Source: Burhinus oedicnemus
Taxonomy: Eukaryota > Chordata > Aves > Charadriiformes > Burhinidae
Assembly: GCA_008921705.1 (NCBI GenBank)
Contig: VFFE01007081.1
Coordinates: 1,727,011 to 1,791,010, forward strand
Length of the DNA stretch: 64,000 nucleotides
Direction: 5' to 3'
The position numbers and the translations under genes are program-made. This document shows, piece by piece, positions 1 through 12,300 of this stretch. The notes below the pieces were generated by a model. That model was not told the origin of the DNA. It saw only the letters and a program-made list of their open reading frames with translations, and made no database searches. Each line of letters begins with the position of its first letter. Within the stretch, counting starts at the first letter, position 1.

Positions 1-2914
1 CCATATTGACACCAATAGTGATGAAAAAAAGTAGGGAGAGCTACCTCCTACCATTTCCTTCAGGGCCTAAGAAATTGGGGTACCTATTCAGCTGGGTTAC
101 ACTTTTCGGTTTATGTGGATTTTTTTATTCTCTCCATTTATAGACTGAAGTCAGGAAATGCCTTCGTCTTACAGCCAGCCACAATCTGAGGCTCTTGGAG
201 AAGAAAGAGGAGGGACCCTGAGAACTTTTTCTTTCCTTTCCCTCTCCCCCTACCTCTTCCCCCTTGAAATCACTGGTCCAGACGGTCTCATCTCAGCCAA
301 ACACATCTTTTGAACTGCATGGATACATTCCTTTCAGATCTTTTAAAACTCATTTTTCAAGGAAAAGGAGTGGAAAATTCTCAGTCCTTAATGTGTGTGG
401 GAAAAGCCTTGAGAAAGACAGATCTAAAGACACCATGGTGAGCTTATGACAGAGGCTCCTTCCCCTGAGCACCTTCTGAGCTCCTTTACTTGAGTTTGCT
501 TGATGAGAAAACATCTCACTGGGCATTTTCACCAGTGCAGCTTTGCTAAACATTTTGCCGTGTGGTTGGTCTGCATGCTGCACCACTAGGTATGTTTGAA
601 ATCTGAGGCTGAGACAAGACAAAATCTTTTTTTCACCAGAAAACTGAAAGTTGTTTCTTATTGCTCCTTAAATAATATTTTGGTACTAAATATTTCTCTT
701 CTCTTGCTAGGTATTTGGGGATAAAAACTCTTTTGAAGCAATGGTAGAAATTATGAAAATAACATTTAGGTTTTCATAGTTCTCAAGAATGTTTGAACTT
801 TGGAAAATTCATCCTCCAAGAACAAGAAATACAGATGATGTGAGTCTAGAAAGTAATAGTAATTGTAGCTGTAAACATATGAAAATCAAGAGGATCCACT
901 AGAGGTATTCATGCAACATGATAGCTGCTATTCTTCCCTCTGTAATAGATGTCTATGGCTGAATACACGGATTCCTATATATACACTCAGTTACTGTAAA
1001 ACTGGTCCTACTGAATACAGAAATCCCGAGAACGCAGTTAAGAGGTTTTGAAAAAATCCATGAATGTTGAGTTACAGCTGTAGCAAATAAGAATTCTGCG
1101 TCTATCACCAGTGCAATAGGTTGGCAGGGGGAAATCTCATCTAGAAGCAGGTACAACAAGTATGATTTGCCCGAGTTTCTCCTTTGAACTTAGAGAAAAA
1201 TGTTCTCCACCTAGGTGAGCAAGAGCCAGCTGCTTTCTTGCATATACACGTACATGTCTGGTCCTGTAGAGTGGGCAGAAACTGAGCTGATGCACTGAGC
1301 AAGTGTAATTTAAATAACAGGTTTAATTGCAGTCCTAGAACTGGAGTGTCAAGTTTGTGACAAATGTGTAGTAATTTCCACTGCACTTCATAGAGTCAGC
1401 AAATGTTGATCAACAGGTACTGCTTACTCTGTCTTTCTGAAGTTTTGATTTGAAATAACTGAGATCAAACCAGTTCTGAGAACAAGATACTGGATTGCAT
1501 GCATTGGATTCTTAAAGTTTATTCATTTTACCAATTCAGGTTTTTTTATGGTATGTATTCTTAGTAGCAATAGACATTGCAAAACAACTGCTATGACAAG
1601 TTAATATGGTTTTAAAAGCCAATCCTGTTGAGTGCAGGAAACAGAATTAGAGAAATGAGTAGCTTTTATACAGTCTTAGAATTTATGTGTGGTGACAGTT
1701 GTTTTCCTGGATATCAGTGGTATATAAATAATCACATCCTATTCAGGGTATATGTCATCAAACCATTCTAAAGGCTACTAACTATACATTTTTTATTAGA
1801 TCAGTCAGAGCTGTATTCCCACAGCAATTGGAAAATCTTCCCTTAAATCTTCCTTTTAGTTTTTGAGTGTGAATGAAGCCCCTTATATTAAAATTATTTT
1901 GCCTCTGGTTAACAGAGGATAGTATTGTTAATGCAAAAAAAGAGTATAATATGGTGCACAAGCACTTTATTTTTAGAAGCCATTTTCTAAACACTTAATT
2001 TGTTTTATGTCCATTACGTGCACTAAAAATGAGTGCCAAAGTGGGAATGATATTTTAGAAAGAAACCTTTTTTCCTCTTTAAAACATATTTTGTGCCTTT
2101 TTATGAGGCTCTCTGGAGAATGAAAGCAAATAGTTGATTCTCAAGAGGACTTTCATTTGCTTAGAAGTGAGGATTTTTCATTTTTATTTTTTTTACAGCA
2201 GATGCTAGTTTAAAAGAAGTTATTTAAGCTGAATGGGTTATTGGTTTCCTGTTTCTTTGTTTCTCCCAGTATCTTTTGCTTTTCCAGAAGACTCCCAATA
2301 ACCACCTCTGTATATTTGAATGTTTATCTGCTACTGTTAAATCAGTGTTAGAAATAAATAAACGACTCCAGAAGATATTTTTAAATTCAAGATCTATCCA
2401 TTTTATTTTTGTCCCTTTTAATTTGGGCACACTTGCCCTGTTCCTATCAGGAATCTGGGCCCCTTCTATTTTTCTTCCCTCTCCCCCTCCCCTAAACCTT
2501 TGCAGCATTTTAGTCAAATACATTGATGACTGCAGGATTTTTGTCTTGTTTCTATGCTCCATTATTTGAATTCAAGAAATAGGTTGTATCTAATCTGTTC
2601 AATTTTGATGCTTCTGATGTCAAAACCCAAGTGGGATGCACTGAACACCACCTTGGTCTCACCATGATGAGAAGCCAATTTTATATTGTCTTTTATCTGT
2701 CCCTGTGTTCTCCATAATGCATGATTAATAGAAAACAAAAGGGCTAGTCCTCTGTAATTTTAAATTGATCAGTTCTGTTTTCAAAAAAACATTTGCTGAA
2801 CAAGAATTTTTACCATGTGTTAACTCTCTGCTCTGTATCTTTGGCAAATTTTAGATGACCTTGCCAATTTCAGTCATACTTGAAAAATAATATTTTGGTT
2901 TTATTTTTCCATTT
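1..2914. other. Single-copy non-coding DNA, no gene seen
   Basis: AT-rich sequence with short open frames on both strands, none over 112 codons and none resembling a protein family I know. Two frames on opposite strands overlap at 2224-2569, which is what chance gives in low-stop sequence. I see no CpG island, exon with convincing splice sites, RNA gene or transposon end. It could be intergenic or intronic. Confidence 0.6.
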
Positions 2915-3057
2915 ATAGAATCACAGAATCATTTAGGTTGGAAAAGACCCTTAAGATCATGGAGTCCAGCCATGAACCTAACACTACCAAGTCCACCACT
3001 AAACTATGTCCCTAAGCACCACGTTTACACGTCTTTTAAATACCTCCGGGGAGGTAT
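2915..3057 (-). mobile_element. CR1 LINE 3'-end fragment
   Basis: The segment opens with the inverted CR1 terminus (ATAGAATCACAGAATC) and continues with the usual CR1 3' region: a 'ttggaaaagaccctt-aagatcatggagtcca' type stretch, then 'ctaagcaccacgtttacacg'. The element therefore reads on the minus strand and only its last ~140 bp remain, which is the normal outcome of 5'-truncated LINE insertion. The match breaks off near 'aaatacctccggggaggta'. The related copy at 20.55 kb has the same order of blocks. It carries no coding capacity. Confidence 0.9.
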
Positions 3058-6000
3058 TGTAAAGACCTATGAAATAACTGAATAGAAAACATATCCCATT
3101 TATATATGAGCAGATTTTTACTTTCCTGTTTACAACATGAGGATAAGCAATTCCATTAATCAGCTATTGAATACAGGGCCAGATAGCGAGACAGATAATG
3201 GGAGCTCCATTAACCCTACTGGATGTGAGCCATTCTAGGTAACGGCGATGAAAGAGCTGTGGGTCCCATTATGCAGTTCCCCTGCCTGGTCCCCTTGTCT
3301 TTATACCTTTCCATCCAAAAATTCCTATCCTCAGAAAGTGTCTTGGCATCCATAACTGGCAAAATTGTGCACTATCTTGCAGTGCATTGGTTCCAACCAT
3401 CCCCTACTCCAGCCTCCTGACAGGACCACCCTAAGAAGATTTATGTAAATTCTGCCCAAGAGTATCCTGTGTGAAAATGATGCTTGAATTTTTCCCCACA
3501 CACAAAATGTTGTGAACATGTCAAAGACTTGAATTGACCATTGCTGTTCCTTATGACACCTTGACTCCATGAACAGGGCCCCCCTCAAGTCCTCCTCAGG
3601 ACACCTCCAGAAAGAGAAGTAGTTCACGTCACTCCACCACAGGGAGAAGGGAATGATGCACATTCTCTCCGGGCTTTCTGCTTTTCCTTAAGGCATTAAT
3701 GAAAAAGCTGCCTTGGAACAAGAAGACTTGGGGGATGACACTATAGAGGTGTTTATGACTTCTTGTTGCAAAGTGGAGTAAAAATCTTCAACAGTCACAG
3801 CAGAACTAACTGTGCTGGTTTTGCACGCTAGTAATATTCATGTTCCTCCTCAAGTGCTGATGAAAGCAATAACTCCATTAGATACCAGTGGTCTCTTTCT
3901 GTTATTTATATCAATCCTGCTAGGTGCTATTGTTCATCCAGAAGCAATCCAAAGAAAGACAGGCTGGTTAAGAAAGAGACAGTTGTCTGGTGTTATAAAT
4001 ACTGGCCCATGGCTTTGCCCTTAGTGACCTAAGAGGTACCATAGATTGAATTTTTATTAGCAGTACTTCCCCAATAAAGCTATTTTCCCTCAAACATCAC
4101 ATATTAAATTGATTATGCATAATGTCATTTTAAAAGTATGCAGTTGCTGTTTGATTTATATGGTCAGACTGCCTGCCAACTCAGCAATTTCCATCCTAAA
4201 ATGACAGATCCAAAAAAAACCCCAAGCCCCGCAGTCGGCTGCTTTATGTTGTAATGAGTCAGCTGCAGATCTGTGCAACCACTAATTTCAGCCCATTTGT
4301 CCAAAGGGACAAGGAAAAACATGCAATTTTCTAGCAATTACAATCAGTGAAGAACTCTACGTAGAAATGGTCGGCAGAAATATCAAGAAAAGAATTTTGA
4401 CCAGGAAGCATTTTCTGCTGTTTTCTGTGCTCGCTCTCTCTTTCTCTATACATATATATGTTTCCAGTAAACAATTAAATGACAATCATAGACCTTGTTG
4501 GCCGGTTCTAGGAAAAGAAAAAGAAGGGGGGGAAAAACCAAACCAAAACCAAATGGAAAACCCCAAACCTGGTGAAGTCAATGAAGTTGCTAGAGGCTTG
4601 CAACTAAGTTCCTGCTTAAGTGAATGGATGCTGGCAAGGCAGTGCAAGCTTTAATAATGTCTCTTAATGCCATAACAAAATGAATGAAAAATTTTATTGG
4701 CAGCTCTTCCATGTGTGGTTATTTCAAATGGAAACCCCACAGGCCCCTGTGTGTCACGTATGTGCTACACTGCCATTGCACAGCACACAGAGAGAGCAGT
4801 AGTAGGTGCAGAGAATACAAATGTACGGTCATATCTAAAAGCAAGAAAAAATAGGGAGGCAGCCCCCAAAGCTAAATAATGCTGATACAGTCTTCATGTG
4901 TATAATATGCATCTTGGTATTAATTAGAAAGGAGTAAGAGAAGAAATGAGTCTACTATTACTTCTGGTAGATCAAGATACAGAGCTTGCTGATCTCTTCA
5001 GGATATTGTGATAAAAATACCTTGTGTTGACCACTTAAAACCCACTGCACCATAGTGCTACAGTCCTTTCTTTGTGACTGGAACATGAAAAGCTGCAGAG
5101 TAAATTCAGGGTAAGAAATGGCATTCTCAGAGTTCTCTAGTCATAACAGGAAACAAAAAAAAAATCAACCTGTGCAGTATAGCATCTGGGAAACAGGCAG
5201 CCCATCTCCATTATCTTCCCTTTTGGCACTACAAAGGTCACCGAAAATTCAGATATCCTTTTTAATGTGAAAGAGCCAACGAGCATCTGACAATCACTGC
5301 AGATGCCAGCTCTTATCAGTCCAATCACTTATGACCATAATCATGTGTGACTTTGTCGTTTTAAGGTGATCTATAGAGCCTCATGCTTAACTTGTATATT
5401 GTTTCTGCTAATGATGCATAGTTAAGCCCAGAGCAATAATGTAATGAGATGAATCCAATAGAGTTCATTTGTGGGGCCTGTGAAAAGAACATCTTTTACA
5501 GACCTTGCATTTAATGAGAATATGGTATTGATTAAATTAGATCCACAATGGCATAAACAATAACACTGAATTTCAAAAGTGTGTTCTGATTGAGCTACTC
5601 TTTCAGATTTAGGCTCTAGGGTTAGAAATGGGGTGAATGCATACCCATAAATAGTGTTTGCATGGCATCAGTACTAATTAGTATAATTATATCCCAATGT
5701 CATTTGCTTAATTTATGAGTTGGCAGCATGGCTGAAAGTAGGGGTTTTTTCTTGCCTTTTCTGTTTAGAATTTGGTTATTAGGATGAGGTCGTTAGTTTA
5801 CAATTAAGTCACTTTATTTCCTCTAGCGCTAATATTAATGGAACACTTCATCACTGGAGACCATATCTTGCCTTTCTGGTAAATAGAGGGAGGAACTCCT
5901 ATGGGGTTTAGCTTCCCACTCCATCATTAAAGCTGCAGGAGGAATTTCTTACATGTGTTATATGAGACAATGAGGCAATTTCTTATGAAGTCATTTTTGT

Positions 6001-8984
6001 ACACACATTCCCATCTTCATGCCTCCAGTGGGCTCTTTGGATCTTCCCCCTATCCCTCTGCCAGCACAATCCATCAGTTTGGATGTGGAAGAGGGCTTTG
6101 CTTTGCAGGCGGAAAAAATGTGAAACCTAACTTTAATTACAGATTTTTACCAGAGTTTTATCAACCCAAATCAGCCCTAAATATTCAATTCTAGGATATG
6201 TATCTGGCAGCAGTTGACATCAGATTCCTCTGATGAAGGCTTTTTCTCCTTGGTGTGGAAGGGGAATAAGGGAGGAGACCTGTCCTTTGGACCACTCTAG
6301 ACTGTCAGTGTGCCACATAAATACAACCCTATTGTTGTCACCATGTGATGCTTAAAAACAAAACAACAGAACATAAAAAGGAACAAAAGGGGAGGAGAGA
6401 TTCCTTATTTCCCACCTGTATTTAAAAAAAAAAAAAAAAAAAAGAAAAGAAAAATTGGCTCAGGGCTTTTTATTATTTGTCCCAGCGTGATCTGTTTTAC
6501 CAGTCCGTCTCTGTCTTTATACCGTTCCCCTCTAGCGGTGGATCAGAGGAGGAGTGCTGCTGCGTACCCGCAGAAGCTGCTGCAGAGCTGAGCGAGCTCC
6601 TTGCTCATGCAACAGGGCAGCAAATATTTGAGTCACATTTTAGGATGCAAGTTAATAAGCAGTTGTTCCTGTTGTTTTAAATACTGTATTTTCCAGTCAC
6701 GCAGTCATATCCTTTCATAGGTTTTCTTTTTTTTCCCAGAAACTTAATGCCCTACAGCTACATACCACCACCATAAAGCACATGCTTCCCTTTTACAGCC
6801 CTCTTTGGCCAGTACTATCTGCTCAGAGCACGAGGCATACTGTTATAATAAAACACCCTATTTTAATCCCAATTCACTAGTCTGTCTTTTATCCTTCTAA
6901 GTCATTCAAGACATGTTTTAAAAGAACGCCAAATCTAAACACACCTGAGAATGTGTGCTATGGCTTTTTAACAGTGTAGCAGTGTTTCATGTACACTCAG
7001 GGATAGACGTCCCTGCATAGAAACTATGCGCCTGAACCTTCTGAATTGGGCATCGTGAGTTCATTGAAAAACTCCCCTCTGGGTTTTGTAATGGAGGCCT
7101 TGGGTGGTTGCTTTGCAGTGGGTGACCATGTGAGGATGTGTCAGAGCGAGGGCTCTTGCCAAGGCTGGCCTCCTTCCACCCTCTGTTTTTGCCCATCCGC
7201 CTCTGGAGGAAGGTGCGCACTGAAGAGCTCTGTGCCTTGACAGGAGGATTAACTGTTATTCCCAATTTGCTGTGGTGGGGATGTGTATAGAAGGGCCGAG
7301 GCTGAGCAGCTGGCAGGGCTGTGAAAGCTGTTAAATGGAGAGCTGGGGGTATGGCCTGAGAGTGGAAGTCTTGTCCTGGCGTTCCTTCATCCATCCCACA
7401 TTCCAGCCTTCTGCATTCATCTCGGATGTCTTCCAGAAACCTTCCCAGGAGAAACAGCTGCCTCATGCTTAAGAGAGGAAATACTGAAAGCTCCTGAGGT
7501 TTTAAATCTGGGGGATTGATGCAATTTCTCCCCTTTGGCAACACAAACGGTGTTTAACTCATCTCTTGCCACAATCGGGGGCTGAAGAACTACCCTAGCA
7601 TTTTTTGTTTGCTTGAGTAAAGGATGGTACCTTGTGCAGGCTCTCAGTGGCCTTAAGAGTGGACGGCTCTTTGATATTAAATCATATAGCTTAACAGGAT
7701 TTGAAAAGCTATGTTGAGAAAAGGATGGAAGCGATGTGATACTGGCGCATGGGCTCAGATTTTCATATCTAAGGTACCTTAAGCTTCTTCACCTTGAGGT
7801 GGCCATTTAGTGGGGGTTTTGGAAGTGTTTGCTAATAGTTAGGAGACGGGATAGATCATTTAGCAAATCTCATCCCTTTGAGATCCTAAATAGCTATAAA
7901 AATAAGAAGAGTGGGGTTTTCTTTACTACAATGCCTGAAGTTCTTACTATAATCCCTTTGGAAGGGACAGTCAAAAACTAGTCTGGTATAGGGCTGACTC
8001 CTAGTGATTACTCAAAAAACAGAAGCAGCAGCCGTATAGGAGTCTGGCAGAGAGGCTGAAGTCTGAATGTCCACATGCATGGATATGTTCGTGCATGTAT
8101 TGATGTAAACAGGCAACTTCTGAGTTGGACTTGCAGCAGACTAATGTTAATTGTTAAATAAATTATGGGGTAAGTATTTTGAGTCATAGATATATTCTCC
8201 CATTCCTCTAAGAGTTCAGCTTCTGTTAACACTTGCAGTGCTGTAAATCCAGAGTAACTCCCTTGAGACAGTGGGTTTAGCATAGATTTTACCAGAGTGT
8301 AAAAGGGAAAAGGTACCTGAAGAAGGGTGGTTAAGACATGGAAGAAAAATTAATTGCTGTGATATACGTGGTAATTTTGCTGGGTAAATAGAGGAAGTAG
8401 AGATGATATTCATACTCTCTAGAAAAAGAAACAACAATTCTTCATAAAAATAGAAGCCAAAGTTCCTGTAACTAAATGCATATGAAGTACATTTTCTTCT
8501 ATTCATTTCTTCCAGCTTGCTTGCTTCACACATTTGACAGCATTTTGAGGATAGCTGTGTTTGCTGTATCCCCTAGCATATCATTTAATCAGTTTTCAGT
8601 GTTGTGCCCGGGTTGCTACTAGTAAGTATTTGCAGGAGTGCCAGCTGTATACTTGGCACTGTATAAGCACTTGAGGATGGCAGCTTGGAGAACTGGTAAG
8701 GCAAAAAGAAATAATATTACCCTGCACAGCTTAAAAATCAATGTATTTTCATATGCAGCATGTCACAAATGTATCTGCCAGGTTCAGGTAAAGCAAGGCT
8801 TTCGGGCAAATTTGAACAGAAGAGGTGATATGGGGCAAAAGACAAGGAAACTTTGAAAACCTGGCAGGCAGGGGGACTGGGGAGAACTGGAGGAAAGGGG
8901 CAGGGGGTAAGAAGTTAAGATGAAGCTTAACAAGGGGAAGATAAATTAAAAGGACCCAGAATTACATTGAACTTGGAAGGCACT
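3058..8984. other. Single-copy non-coding DNA with possible conserved AT-rich blocks
   Basis: No gene is recognisable. The longest frame (minus strand, 6987-7544, 185 codons) is proline- and serine-rich without any known domain and is probably chance. The stretch 5340-5760 is AT-rich, free of transposon signatures and dense in homeodomain-type ATTA/TAAT cores (for example two around 5675-5692). This is the texture of conserved enhancers, but conservation cannot be judged from one sequence. A perfect poly-A run lies at 6424-6443. Confidence 0.5.
6424..6443. repeat. Poly-A run (20 A)
   Basis: Uninterrupted run of 20 A followed by an A-rich tail with G interruptions (aaagaaaagaaaaa). No LINE or SINE body is visible on either side, so it is a simple homopolymer microsatellite, not a retroposon tail that can be assigned. 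Confidence 0.9.
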
Positions 8985-9395
8985 GACATCTGTTATGATT
9001 TTGGAGGGAAGCCAACGGTGAAACTAAGAGAGGGATGGGGGAGAGGAAGGAAAAGAGGTGATCAAACTTCTAGGCAAGAAACACATGTTTATTTGGCAGC
9101 GCTTTGATTTGTATGCCTTTGTGCACACGGGAAGCCAGAAAGGAGGAATGGAGGCTGCAGTAATCAAAATAGGATACGTGTAAGAGTTGGAGCAGAGGAT
9201 TGCAGTCGAAGGATGGAAATAAAAGGGTGGATTTTGAAGATGCTGAAGAGATAAGTCTCATGACTTGGAGATGGTTTGGATGTGTCTAAGGGGGAAGGAA
9301 TCAAACACAACCCCCAAATGTGGGCTGGAGTGATAGAAAGAAGAGTGCTATTGTCAACAGCACTAAACAAAAAGATTTGTGAGAATGCGAAAAGG
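8985..9395. repeat. Diverged ancient amniote dispersed repeat (family not named)
   Basis: The order of blocks follows a widespread, old interspersed repeat seen in several amniote genomes: 'gaagccaacggtgaaac', then 'aaaagaggtgatcaaactt', 'aggcaagaaacac', 'gaagccagaaaggagga', 'gctgcagtaatcaaaata', 'gtaagagttgg', 'gggtggattttgaagatg', 'atggtttggatgtgtc' and 'ctattgtcaacag'. I recognise the pattern from general knowledge but cannot assign a library name. It has no open frame of note and is too diverged to be active. A chance purine-rich stretch is the alternative, but the long collinear order argues against that. Confidence 0.45.
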
Positions 9396-12300
9396 TGAAT
9401 TTGTTTCAGCCACAATCCATCAAAAATTACAAAGAATTACAGATTTTCTTGGATAGCTAATACATACTTAAACAATGATTTTTTTCATGGGATTAATACA
9501 GTGTTAACTCCCAGCAACTGAAACAGTTGCCAGCTAATTTAATCCACTCTTCCATAGGTCTGTAAAAGGCCTCATATTTTATGACATAGTCCTGTTGAAA
9601 TGGTTGTTAGTTCTTGGATTATGTAGGTCTTTCACAGAACAGTGGGGTAGGAGAAGTACATATATTTTTAAAGGAAAGTGTAATTGGAAGATTCCAGAAA
9701 TGAGCAAGGAAATGTAAGGCAAAATGTTAGTACCTTAAGTAGGTAGTTTGTGTGTGGATATGCCTGTGCTCCCTCTTTGGGGCGCTAGATTTCATGATAG
9801 CTGTATCTCTTGAATTTCCACAGATGTCAATCTTTCTCTCTGTCTTGCTCTTTTATTTTTTTTTTTTTTTAACTAGCACAAATAAACGTAGTATCAACTT
9901 GTAACTAATCAAATATGACGGCTAGTATTACTTTTGATTCTTTCCTGGACCACAGTTTAGGAAAAAGCTGTTTCTCAGCCACTATTGATATAGCTACATA
10001 GAGCTGTTTATTCCAGTTTTAGTTGACACAGCTGAAAGTCATTGCTGTTTCTTTTAGGACTGACAACAACGTTTGTTTCTCTGGGAGCTGTGAGGTCCAG
10101 GGCACCCGTGAGAAGTTGCCTCCTAATGAATTGTTATGAACTACCCACATGGGAGATTCCGACAGTTGTTTGGCAGACACGCATCCATATCATGGCAATA
10201 TCATGACTTAGTTGGTAGACAGCATTGAAACTAGGAGTTGCCAATATTATTGTGGCATTCATAAAGCTAAAAACTCAGTTAATTACGCATTTCTCTCCCT
10301 CTCTGTACCTCTTCTTTTGCCTTCCTCTGCTCCCAAAGTGGGATGGTGCTACTGATGCCAACATGGCTGTTCCTTCTGGGGAGGTGACCACAGCCCCTGC
10401 TCTGGGGGGAGGCTTGAGGGCACCCAGACTTTCCTTCCATTCCCTATGGCCAGGAGCAACCCTTTCTGTTCCCAGTAAAATGCTGGAGCACACCCATATC
10501 AGTGAGTTTAGCGGCACAGATCCTGAGAAGCTGCAGGGAGGTGAAATAGGAGGCTCCAGCATCGTTCCGCATTTCAGGCCCCACGCAGAGTCGGGGGGCC
10601 ACTTTGTTGCTGACAAGTCCTCAGGGACACACCTGGGCTCCCAGCGAAAGCACATCATTTAAGAAGCAGAGGGGTTAGCACAAGAAAGAGATTCCTGTTG
10701 CCAGTGGGATATCCATAGAAACTAGTCTGCCGTGTGACAGTACAGGTCTGAATTCTTGAGCAATGTGGTGTCTTTTGTCTTATTTTAACATAGAGATGAA
10801 TGTACTGCTTCCCTTCAGTGTCTTGGTGCAAAAGAGAGGCTGTGGTGCAGTTGAGTTTAAAATGCTAAAGCATATTTATAAACTTAATGCTTCCTCCAGC
10901 TGAGAGCTGGAACAATTCCTGCAGTTCCTTGTTAGCTACCCAAGGACAGTTGTGGCTGGTCTGTGGTAAGAGAAAATTATTCATGGGATCTGTCTGGAAT
11001 ACAGATTGCATCCTTTATTTTTAAACTATTAGAGGAAGACGTGCACATGAGAGGTGGAAGGAAATAAAAATGTCAAAGTTTTAGGGGAGTCAGCCCACCT
11101 CCTGCCCCTCCCCTCAGCAAGTGCTTCCTTGTGCAACATCAGGAGTTTTGCTTTCCTTGACATTACTACGTGCTATCATCATCTTACAGCACTCATTATT
11201 ATTACTGAAGAAAATTGAGCCGGAAAACCCTCATTTTTAAACTGAGCATTGTTTGCTAATCAGACTATTATATTTCATTTAAGGAAATCACAGTCTAATT
11301 TCCTGCTAAGCAATCTATTATATTGGGGTGGGGAGGGAGCTGTAACCGCTGCTGCTGCCACTGTTGTTTTGAAGTGCTTGTCTGCATTTGCTATAAAGTT
11401 TGCGGCTGCCTGTTTCATATGTATGTAGTGATTAGGGAAAAGGAGCTTCAGCAAGTTTGGACGACTTTCCTCCTAAACCAGACTGTGCTGTCGCACCCCT
11501 TGCTGGCCACTTTCTGGGATACTGTGCGGGATTTGTGGCGGTCAAAAACCCAGAGAGCAAAGAAAAGTGGCAGCTGTGGAGAAGCACCAGCAGCGAAGCT
11601 CTGCCCTTATCACTTCAGCCCCAGACCGAAAGTTACTCAGACCATGATAGCTGAACACTTCCTTTGTAGCAATTACTCTCAACATAAGTTTCCTCTAGGA
11701 TATAATTGGGTCACTTGCAGTGGGTTTTGCTATCAGTCTGCTATGATGTCTTCAAGAATGTTAAAGTGCTGTGGGGAACGGTTTTGAGGTTTAGATCAGG
11801 ATTTGTGTGTATATCCTCACAGAGGCAGGGCTTAAGGCAGGTAGCCCTGTGTGCATAGACTGCCTGCTGGCAGAAGGGAGGTCTGTGCATACTAAGACAG
11901 ATTGATTTCTTTCCACTTGGATGCTAACAAGAATACAGGAGCACGCAAGGGTAGCCAGAATAAATTGAAACTAGATTACTCTATACTTGCTGCTGAGAAA
12001 TGCAGAACAAGAACATCTCCATTCATAAAACATTTCTCCACTTAGGCATTCATCTAGGGAGGCATGAGGGAGTGCAGCTTTACTCTTGCTAGAAATAAAA
12101 CAGCCCTAGCCCGCATCTTCTGATTTGAAAACAGTGCTCTGTGGCATTACTGCTGCTTGGCTGCAGCAATAGCTCCCATCTTGTTTCCTTCCAGTTTTAG
12201 TATTACTCTCCTAAATATAGCTTTGCTTATCACAGTCATCTAATCCTTTACAAGAATAAGGCTGGTATTTTTTAAGGAATATTATTACCTAAAGCGGTTC

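Noticed and set aside
10225..10662. 145- and 127-codon frames overlapping on opposite strands
   Set aside because: Antisense open frames of similar length with no family resemblance and no splice signals fit chance.
11323..11787. 154-codon cysteine-rich frame
   Set aside because: Cysteine runs come from a TGC/TGT-rich stretch; no spaced cysteine pattern, signal peptide or known domain.
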